Position numbers and translations under genes: made by a program. Below, piece after piece: positions 8,730-14,954 of a DNA stretch of 14,954 nt. The stretch lies in NCBI GenBank assembly GCA_011800805.1, contig MPNW01000452.1, positions 16,126 through 31,079 on the forward strand. Direction: 5' to 3'. Positions within the stretch are counted from its first letter, which is position 1; the number at the start of each line of letters is the position of its first letter. The stretch is from Hirudo medicinalis. Its lineage: Eukaryota > Annelida > Clitellata > Hirudinida > Hirudinidae. Under the pieces are notes generated by a model. It worked only from the letters and a program-made list of their open reading frames with translations, searched no databases and was not told the DNA's origin.

Positions 8730-9296
8730 TGCACCGAAAATTCGTTATTTCTTCAGAAAACGAAGCAGGTTAACCAACTTGACAAATTTGCATTCCACAT
8801 CAGTTGAAGAAATATTACAAGTGATTGAAGAGGAACATTTCATTGAGGTTAATTCAAGTAGCATGGAGTTTGTAAACAGTGGCCGAAGCAAATTGGTTCA
8901 AAGAACGAAACTCCTTCAGGTGCTAGTAGAAAACAGGTGCGTTGTGACTTTTGCAACAAGAAGTTCGCCACTGTGAAAGATAAACATATCCATGAAAACA
9001 GAATCCATCCAGTTGAATACCACAAAGCCAGAGCTGGTCTTCCCTCTTCAAAAGCAAGATGGACTGAGGAAGAATATTGCATGCTTGCTGCCATGGAGGC
9101 TGAAATGATTCGAAATGGAGTACACAATGTCAACAAAGAACTCCATAAAAGATTTAAACACAGAACATTGAATGCCATCAAAAGCCAAAGACTCGCTGAC
9201 AAATACAAAGCAATACTGGAGAGATACTTCACTTGTTCGACAGCAACCACGCCGCTTACTGAGACGTCAATTCCAGCAGTCATCTCATGCCAATAA
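8730..9296 (+). pseudogene. R2-type LINE N-terminal fragment: C2H2 zinc finger and Myb-like domain, inside the hAT element
   Basis: Two plus-strand frames, joined by a shift near 8905, give a leader (TSVEEILQVIEEEHFIEV) and then a DNA-binding region. The frame ending at TAA 9294-9296 reads CDFCNKKFATVKDKHIHENR with an IHP following, a C2H2 finger of spacing CX2C-X12-H-X4-H. Behind it comes a Myb-like helix set with ARWTEEEY, NVNKELHKRF and RTLNAIKSQR, the (W..EE...L...E......N.N..L...F..RT..AIK..R) pattern typical of R2, R4 and NeSL LINEs. In these elements the region binds the target DNA. The reverse transcriptase that should follow is absent: the reading stops at the AAT microsatellite. It lies in the opposite orientation to the hAT transposase. 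A host ZF-Myb gene is less likely. Confidence 0.75.
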
Positions 9297-9339
9297 TAAT
9301 AATAATAACAACAATAACAGTAACAACAACAACAACAAC

Positions 9340-9373
<34 letters not shown>

Positions 9374-9374
9374 G
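9292..9374. repeat. AAT/AAC microsatellite inside the hAT element
   Basis: AAT units, then AAC with one AGT, then AAT again. It sits exactly at the junction between the LINE fragment (plus strand) and the hAT transposase (minus strand), and produces the poly-Asn and poly-Ile readings in several frames. Confidence 0.95.
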
Positions 9375-9376
9375 CT

Positions 9377-9672
9377 GAGGACTGCGATTCAGAGTCACTC
9401 AGCAACAGAGTAAGAGTTCGTCTCTTCGGCACTGGTGATTTTGTCTCACTGTTTTTTTCTTCTGTTGGATCTGTTGTCCTGCTTGCTGTTTTCGATCGTA
9501 GAAGGCTCTGAATGCATTTGACAATGCTGTCCACACTGCTTCTCGTTTTGATTCTTAGAAATGTGAGCTTCTTGTAACGTGGATCTAAGGCCACAGCCAT
9601 TTGTAATGTTGGCAAAGCATCAATGCCTTCAATTCTGTTCGTGAAGTCATTAAACTTTCTTATGCTCTGCTA
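9377..9672 (-). pseudogene. hAT transposase relic, part before the C-terminal dimerisation domain
   Basis: A minus-strand frame open from about 9672 reads SIRKFNDFTNRIEGIDALP and then MAVALDPRYKKLTFL, the conserved ALDPR-K-L-FL segment of hAT transposases. A charged spacer (PKRRTLTLLLSDSESQ) normally leads into the C-terminal dimerisation domain. Here it runs straight into the AAT repeat, so that domain is lost. The frame is offset from the N-terminal piece at 9690-10079, and the catalytic RNase H-like core that belongs between the two is missing. Confidence 0.8.
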
Positions 9673-9689
9673 ACTTCTCTTTGTACATC

Positions 9690-10079
9690 TCAGCAATCAG
9701 TCTCGATTGTACGTCGACTGGCCAAGTTGTAGGCTTGGTTTTGAAGAGCTATCTGTAGCACTGTCCGTAGTCCATCATCTGAACTGGCAATCCAGTGAGC
9801 TAAAGCGACTTTCAAGTCTGCAAAAAGTTTGTTGCTTATAGTCTTGTTTGTCTGACACTTAAAGAAATTCCTTATTGATCGTGCTTCAGAACTCTTCTGC
9901 CGGTCACTGTCGGCAACGTCACATCCATGATATTTGAGAGGATATTTGTGCCGAAGGTGATACGTTAGCGACGTATTTGAACCACGGAAAGCAAATTGAG
10001 CATTTAGCTTATAAACAAAATGCTTGCTCAACTTTCCGCTGAAAAACTTAACTTCCACGTTGTCTCCAGTACTCGTCAT
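9690..10079 (-). pseudogene. hAT transposase N-terminus with decayed BED zinc finger
   Basis: From ATG 10079 on the minus strand, 129 codons encode the start of a hAT transposase. Residues about 22-52 align with a BED finger: FAFRGSNTSLTYHLRHKYP keeps the S-T-L..HLR.K.P pattern. The zinc-binding Cys pair expected just before is gone (VYKLNAQF) and the last His reads Tyr, so the finger should not bind zinc. Next comes a stretch with AHWIASSDDGLRTVLQIAL and YNLASRRTIE, the family's region before the catalytic core. A stop ends the frame at 9690. A shifted frame continues with LIAEMYKEKLAEHKK before the core deletion. The intact protein would bind the ends and move the element. Confidence 0.85.
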
Positions 10080-10189
10080 TGTTGTCTACTTTGTTCTAAC
10101 TAAATGACAATGAAATTGCGGTGGAAAACCAAGTAACCAAAAAGAAGACTATTACAAAATTATTAATAAAAATAAATTTAAAAATTACC

Positions 10190-10246
10190 GATTAATCGAT
10201 TAAAATTTCCTTAATCTATTAAAAATTTTAATGATTAATCGATTAA
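10190..10246. repeat. hAT subterminal repeats
   Basis: GATTAATCGATTAA occurs twice (10190-10203 and 10233-10246) near the right end. A related string lies at the left end. These are candidate transposase-binding sites. Confidence 0.6.
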
Positions 10247-10260
10247 TAATAGATTATTTC

Positions 10261-10270
10261 CGCAGCCCTA
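10261..10270 (-). repeat. hAT terminal inverted repeat, right
   Basis: CGCAGCCCTA, an exact inverse of the left end at 8289-8298. It is immediately followed by the right target duplication. Confidence 0.92.
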
Positions 10271-10278
10271 ATTTTTGG
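10271..10278 (+). repeat. 8-bp target-site duplication, right copy
   Basis: ATTTTTGG, identical to 8281-8288. The pre-insertion site can be inferred as a single ATTTTTGG followed by GCGTTATAG. Confidence 0.93.
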
Positions 10279-10902
10279 GCGTTATAGCCATATATAATAT
10301 ATATTTTGGTCCTCTCATCTACAATTGCAACTATAAAGGAAGGGTTTTCACGATGGACAATTTATTATTACAAATTTTAAATCATCTCGATAAATAGATC
10401 CTAATCTAATGTTTCTTTTCCATTTAAATATTATAGTTCTATTCGGTAGTGTCAATTAATAATATTAATAAAACAACAGCTTGCTTATGTGTTTATTTAG
10501 GAGTAAATTCTGGCTGCAAACATATCTATTCCATAACCGAATTTCTACTAAATATTTATTACATCTTTAAATGTGTATTTATTTGTTAATTATCGTTTAA
10601 ACATAGTAATTTGAGAATAAAAAATTCAGATTAAATTAGCTTCATCCGAAGAAAGTCTCAGCCGTGAATATAGTTTCACTGTTCGTTGACAAATAGAGGT
10701 CTTCGGACAAAAATTATTCGCTCAGGAAAAGTGCGAAGAAATTCAATCGAACCCAGACTGTCTACTTATACAATCTCCTGAGGAATATGAAACAAAATAT
10801 AACCATGGATGACCCAAGAAACTAGGGGTTCGAAATTTGTCGGCGGCCCCGGAGCTATTAAAACATTTTTAATAATACTATTAGTAATAATAATGATTAT
10901 TA
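10279..10902. other. Spacer with no gene seen
   Basis: AT-rich up to about 10640, then more mixed. A short GC-rich spot (GGCGGCCCCGGAGC) lies near 10840. A tRNA B-box-like string, GGTTCGAAAT, at 10827 has no A box or tRNA fold with it. The end, about 10870-10903, is an ATT/AAT-rich stretch abutting the LINE ORF1 relic. Confidence 0.5.
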
Positions 10903-11564
10903 TGCTTGTGATGATCGCAAATTGTGTGCACTCCTGTCTTCTTTAGAGAGATCCTGACTCTAAATTACTACTCTTCACTTTTCCTGAGATTGAAAATGTT
11001 TTCTAACTCCAAGTTCTTGATACCTTGATTTCTAAACTTTATTATCATTGGTCATGGTTTTTGAGCACCATCTGTTATCCTTCCCATTCTAAAAACCTAA
11101 ATAATTTCTCTTTCCATATCCATGTTGGTAATTTCTTTAAACAATTTCAATAAACTCTCCTTGTGTTTATATTTCGAGTTTGACTCATTCTCTGGTACAT
11201 TATATGCCACAATATTATTCTTCTTCGCCATCCTTTCACTTTTATGTTCAAAGCTTATTTTTGTTTCCACCACTGACATTTGAACATCTGACACCTCCAC
11301 CTTGTCTTTAAACAGACTTGACCAATCCTTGGTAACTTCTTGACTCTCCTCTAATCTCTTGAATGAATTCCTGGTGAATTCTTCAAATTTCGTCCTGAGA
11401 TCCTGGATCTGCACTCTTTGCTTCTCTAGAGCCTCGGAATTGTTTTCCTTCTTTCTAACAATGCTCTTGATCTCGTGGATATCTTCAGCAATTTCAATCA
11501 GTTCTTTGTCCTTCTTTTTTTTTCCAAATAAGTTAATGAAGTCATGAAGGTTAATGCTTACAAG
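10903..11564 (-). pseudogene. LINE ORF1 relic: coiled coil and RNA-recognition-like domain
   Basis: A minus-strand frame open from 11564 (preceded by TAG) encodes a basic start (FGKKKKDKELIEI), then a Glu/Lys-rich heptad stretch compatible with a coiled coil. Next is KKNNIVAYNVPENES, the signature opening strand of the RRM-like domain in LINE ORF1 proteins. After a TAG at 11097-11099 the same frame continues with VFRMGRITDGAQKP and PMIIKFRNQGIKNLELENIF, separated by a TGA. After a shift near 10960, QDLSKEDRSAHNLRSSQA matches the C-terminal domain. ORF1 proteins package LINE RNA as trimers. Two in-frame stops before the final shift make this a pseudogene. No ORF2 follows it, and the CR1/L2-like fragment at 7193 lies on the other strand, so the two cannot be one insertion. 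Confidence 0.8.
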
Positions 11565-11567
11565 CTA

Positions 11568-12129
11568 ACCTCTTTAGACTTCAAAGAACAATCGCACAAC
11601 TTTAATCCATGCGAATCAGCTATGGCCATTCCCTCAAACATGGCCTCTTTCTTGCCTTTTCGGTCTAAAACCAAACTCTACGCGGGAGGTAAGAATATGA
11701 AACCTAAATCCACAAGGTAACTAATTTTCACATTTGAGTATTTATACGTCGCCAATTAAGACTCAAACGCTAAGCTATCCGTATGGCACATTACAATAAT
11801 TACATTATTACAACAAAAATTTAATAATTTGATTATCTGTTCTAGTCCTTTTCATATAGCTTATTGTGTACGAGGTGTACTTAAACAAAACAAAAAACGG
11901 TCAATAAATTTAATACCACTGAAAACTTAAATTTTTAAATTTAATATTTATTAATTTAGGTCTTTTGATTCTGAGTTCTAGTCTTTGTTTCCTACGTTAT
12001 TGCTTGTAATTGTGTATAAAGTTTATTTCCTTTAAGCCGATGAAGTCCTGAGTTGCGTGAGTTATCAAGAAATTTATGATTTGCAAAAGTGGTTCTTGGT
12101 TTCGAAGATTGACATTATAAATATCTCAT
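11568..12129. other. Spacer with no gene seen
   Basis: On the minus strand an ATG at about 11640 opens 24 codons (MFEGMAIADSHGLKLCD...) ending just upstream of the ORF1 relic. I cannot assign it. The rest is AT-rich with no recognisable feature. Confidence 0.45.
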
Positions 12130-13971
12130 TATAAATAAGACTCGAGTTGAAGACCAAATTTCTGATGCAGAGAGGAGGTATTGAATCTTTAGAGCAGCAG
12201 GTTATCTGCCGATCCCGTCCTTTTGAGGACGGTTGCGTGAAGAAAGCCCTGAGCCAGTTGCGACAAGTGTTTCTCCTTGCTCCAGAGATATTTTGTCGCC
12301 TGCGCTATGACTTCCTCCATGACGTCCGTCGGGAAGAGTCCGAAGCCGCCGTGACGTGGGGTGAGGTACATTATTTCACGGCTGCCCCTCTGTGTGATGC
12401 CAGTCCACTACCTGGCAACCTCCACCACTTTGTCGTCATAGCGCTGTAGGTCCGCCTTCCCGACGTATCCACTCTTTAGCAGGAACTGGAGACGCGTGCT
12501 CAAGAATGTGTTGACTGCCGCCAGCTTCTGCCTTGGTGCTAGAAAGGATTTATCTAACTTGTCCAGGTCCTCGATCATTTTGTCCACATAGTTCCTTACT
12601 GATACGAGGCCCTGTAGCCAGTTGGCACCCCCAAATGGCGGTAGTAGTCCTCCTTCCCGAGGACTGGTACCTGTGAGCCTTGGACCTCGAACCTTGTCGC
12701 TAGTGCATCATGCTTCTTACCGCTCACGTGGAGAGAAGCGCACTTCTTTGGGTTGAATGAGAGCCCGAGCCTCTGGGCCTCATCGCAAACCCCTTTCAGG
12801 ATCAGCTGTAGGTCCTTTTCCGATTTGCCTACGACGACGAGGTCGTCGGCGAGCACTGAGATCCCGGTGCCGTACATCCAGTAGCCGTTGTCCTTGGCAC
12901 AGGCGCCAAAGCAACCATGCTGTCTATTGCGAAGTTATATTTGAAGACTATCGGACTCAATGGACAACCCTGTCTCACGCCCTTGCTCATGGGAACTTCC
13001 GATGTTAGCCCTGCTTGGGTTAGGTATGTTGTCCTGTTGTCGCGATACATCTCTGCGATCCTGGCGAGGGTTCCCGGGGACAGGCCCTTGTTGCTCAGAG
13101 CATCCCAGATTGTTGTGTGCGGCACTGAGCCGAATGCGTTGGTGAGGTCTAACCAGGTCACCGCACACTCTCTCCGGTTGCTCTTCGTATCCTGGATGGT
13201 TGATTGGAGCGTGAAGTTGTGCTCCAGGCAGCCCTCGAAAGGCATGAAGCCTTTCTGCTCGGGGGACAGTTTGTGTTCTGTTGTCGTCCAGAGCATTAGC
13301 CGTTTCGCTACGAGCGAGCTGTAGAGTTTTGCAACTGTACAGATCAGCGAGATCGGCCTCCAGTTACGTGCCACGTCTAAGTCCTCGCCTTTGTGGATGA
13401 GGACTGTCCTCGACGTCTTCCAGCTTTCTGGGATTTGGCCCAGGGTCCTGCAGCAGTTAAACAGTCTCGCCAGGATGTGGCATCCCGAGTCGAACCTTTT
13501 CCAGTGCAGGTACCTAATCCGGTCTGGTCCAGGAACGGTGTTCTTGGTCTTTTTCAGTGCCGCTAGTACTTCATCTGTCGTGAATTCGTCCCGAAACAGA
13601 TCGTGTCCTGAGTCCTGGATTTCACCGGGTGTCGGTGTGCTGGGTGGCCGTACTGGGACGAACCTGGGGGGGTCCGACTTCGTTTCCTCTGGGTGGAAGT
13701 GCGCGAACAGCGCTCCTTCGCTGACGGAACATTGCGGACTTGGGTCATCCAGGATTTCCCTCATGGCTTTGCTCTGATTCTCGTTGTAGAGTTTTTGAAT
13801 CCTGCTAGCCTCGATGGGGTTGAACCCTCCTGGGTACCGTGGTGATACGAGGTGGCTGATGTCGCTTGTGCCAAGCTTCACTGCCCGCCTCTATCTTTGC
13901 CCTGACCGCCGCGATGAGTTGCCCGTGGGCTTCGTTGAGATCCTCGGTCGTCTGACACGACTCGAAGAGCG
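12130..13971 (-). pseudogene. R2/NeSL-type LINE reverse transcriptase and thumb, frameshifted
   Basis: The largest coding relic. A pre-RT segment (WVALFESCQTTEDLNEAH, about 13970-13850) precedes a shift into a 350-codon frame (13881-12829). Residues 16-33 there read YPGGFNPIEASRIQKLYN, the family's pre-RT signature. GPDRIRYL (118-125), NWRPISL (173-179), motif A WLDLTNAF (243-250) and motif B GVRQGCPLSP (301-310) follow. A shift near 12915 leads to motif C VLADDLVVVG, with the Asp pair at 12847-12842. After a stop at 12596 another frame gives the thumb (FLAPRQKLAAVNTFL), broken by TAG 12408-12410, then RHGGFGLFP, and fades by about 12190-12130. The CCHC knuckle and endonuclease are missing at this end. 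The sequence is GC-rich against the host DNA. The intact protein would reverse-transcribe element RNA at a nicked target. The R2/NeSL call is from motifs by eye. Confidence 0.88.
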
Positions 13972-14490
13972 CTACCCACTGCTTTTGGACCCCCGTGGGT
14001 CCCGATGACTCATCTCCCTTCCGGACCTTGCGACCTGCCCCGCCCGTGGCTTGGCCGCTTTCTTTTTGGGTTGCCCATCTAGCTGAGGTCCTTCAGGGTT
14101 TGTAGGAGGTGCCGCTTCTCTGGCCTTCTGCGTCCCGTCTGTTTGTGGCTCACTGCCTTCACCTTCGGTCCTGGTGCTGGCTGCAGCTTCCACCCACCCT
14201 TTCTTTTTCGCCGGCTGCTTCCTCGGCTTCCCCTTGGCCTCGACCGCCTGCGGTTGGTTGCTCACAAGGACCTCCGGAGGTGCCGCCCCTTGGCCTACCG
14301 GTGCCTTGTGTTTGCGTGACTTGTTGCCTTTGCCACCGTTCTTTGTGGTAACGGCAGAAGTCATCGCCGTCTCTGTGGCATTCGTCAGCTGCTTCCTCGG
14401 CTTCCTTTGGGCCTCCCTAGACTGACTATTCTTGCCCGTTCCGTTGTCCCTCATCCCGGCGCCTGCTTGCTGTTGCTTCCTGGTCTTCCG
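13972..14490 (-). pseudogene. Basic low-complexity linker of the R2/NeSL-type LINE, fused to an upstream CCHC knuckle
   Basis: A minus-strand frame runs open from the CCHC knuckle (14544-14493) into about 170 residues rich in K, P, Q, T, E and A, with no fold I can name, and stops at 13972. The KPRKQ pattern occurs twice. At DNA level an 18-base string, GCTGCTTCCTCGGCTTCC, repeats at 14214-14231 and 14388-14405, 174 bp apart, pointing to an internal duplication. Such linkers usually lie between the N-terminal finger-Myb region and the reverse transcriptase, which follows here after a frameshift. The finger-Myb part itself is absent. Confidence 0.6.
14214..14405 (-). repeat. Internal 174-bp-spaced duplication in linker
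   Basis: The exact 18-mer GCTGCTTCCTCGGCTTCC at 14214-14231 and 14388-14405 (plus-strand reading), with weaker similarity just beyond (CCTTGGCCTC against TTTGGGCCTC). It encodes the repeated KPRKQ motif on the minus strand. Confidence 0.7.
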
Positions 14491-14954
14491 GCAACTGTTG
14501 AGGATGTGGTTTAGGGTTTCGTTTTTATGACCACATTTCCTACAAGACCAGTCTTTCTTGTTCCATGGCCTGCCATGTTGTTGGCGAAAACGTTGAGGCG
14601 GGCCCTGTGGATGAATTTCCAGTCGCTGAACGCTGTATGAGCACCTTTCTGAATGAAGTGGTTGCTTAAGGCGTTTTGGGCAGCGCATCTGGAGACTGCC
14701 TCCTGGCTACGCTTCGATTGATGTTTTACCAGGAAATGTCTCCTGACGGCCGCTTTCACCTTGCCTTCCACTGCCTGGTTAGGTAACTTGGCCCCTTCTA
14801 AATGTAAAGTTGGCAGACCTTCTGAGATTCTCCACGAGATTTCTGCTTTCTTTTTTAGCTCCACTGTGGAATCCCTAACCCTGGCCCATAAAGAAGAGTA
14901 GTCATTAGAGGGAAGGCCGATATCTCCTTCAGTTGATCCATCTAGGAATAGGGC
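14490..14954 (-). pseudogene. R2/NeSL-type LINE, C-terminal region of an upstream copy (cut by window edge)
   Basis: The minus-strand frame is open at the window edge and reads ALFLDGSTEGDIG, then NDYSSLWARVRDSTVEL and SDWKFIHRARLNVF, the order expected between the thumb and the knuckle of an R2/NeSL-type protein. A shift near 14570 leads to CRKCGHKNETLNHILNSC, a CCHC knuckle with spacing CX2C-X8-H-X4-C (14544 to 14493). The restriction-like endonuclease that should follow is missing. The frame passes instead into the linker of another copy. The protein start lies outside the window. The CCHC probably helps hold the RNA template at the target. Confidence 0.82.

Larger units (their letters stand above)
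8289..10270 (-). mobile_element. hAT DNA transposon, 1982 bp, non-autonomous (transposase broken)
   Basis: The element is bounded by perfect 10-bp inverted ends: TAGGGCTGCG at 8289-8298 and CGCAGCCCTA at 10261-10270. Subterminal ATTAATCGATTAA-type strings lie at the left end (about 8313-8326) and twice at the right (10190-10203 and 10233-10246), as seen in hAT families with this end. Identical ATTTTTGG repeats flank it. The interior has a hAT transposase on the minus strand (about 10079 to 9380) with a deleted catalytic core, an AAT/AAC microsatellite, and a plus-strand fragment of an R2-type LINE. Target duplication and ends are intact, so the outer boundaries are secure even though the transposase is dead. 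Confidence 0.93.

Noticed and set aside
9172..9378. Poly-Asn and poly-Ile readings on both strands
   Set aside because: They are translation of the AAT/AAC microsatellite.
10827..10836. GGTTCGAAAT, similar to a tRNA or SINE B box
   Set aside because: No A box at suitable distance and no cloverleaf pairing could be found.
11065..11074. GCACCATCTG, partial match to the CAGATG motif
   Set aside because: It lacks the TCGC part and lies within LINE ORF1 coding sequence, so it is explained by coding.
12757..14425. Several plus-strand open readings of 60-135 codons
   Set aside because: All lie opposite the minus-strand LINE relic, which has clear reverse transcriptase and knuckle motifs. The plus readings are shadows of GC-rich coding sequence.

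Overview
This window reads as AT-rich, gene-poor DNA from an invertebrate animal. There is no operon structure, no convincing host gene and no RNA gene. Almost all recognisable coding sequence is broken transposable-element DNA: an R2/NeSL-type LINE (non-LTR retrotransposon) with a restriction-like endonuclease, an R4/Dong-like LINE, a CR1/L2-like LINE, a LINE ORF1 and a hAT DNA transposon. Trinucleotide ATT/AAT/AAC microsatellites are frequent. The species cannot be named from this sequence. The element mix and the microsatellites only suggest a metazoan.

Layout. Positions 1-4080 are AT-rich spacer with microsatellites, one exon-like patch of higher GC (281-480, minus strand) and several copies of a short motif, CAGATGTCGC. 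Positions 4081-4290 are an unrecognised island. At 4671-4892 (+) is a heavily deleted R4/Dong-like LINE relic close to an AAC/AAT repeat. At 5150-6174 (-) is a GC-rich block with the endonuclease end and 3'UTR of an R2/NeSL-type LINE. At 7193-8040 (+) is a frameshifted CR1/L2-like reverse transcriptase. At 8289-10270 is a complete but inactive hAT copy with 10-bp terminal inverted repeats and a perfect 8-bp target duplication. It keeps transposase fragments on the minus strand and carries a foreign zinc finger-Myb fragment of an R2-type LINE on the plus strand. At 10903-11564 (-) is a LINE ORF1 relic. At 12130-14954 (-) is the largest block: the C-terminal part of one R2/NeSL-type copy joined in frame to the N-terminal linker and reverse transcriptase of another.

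Relations. The pieces do not form a working system. The four parts expected in one R2/NeSL-type protein (zinc finger-Myb, reverse transcriptase, CCHC knuckle, endonuclease) all occur here, but in different places and on both strands, so no intact element is present. The most unusual signal is the 10-mer CAGATGTCGC, found exactly five times, plus two close variants, between positions 72 and 6503 on both strands, in otherwise unrelated sequence. It resembles the core of CTCF-type insulator sites.
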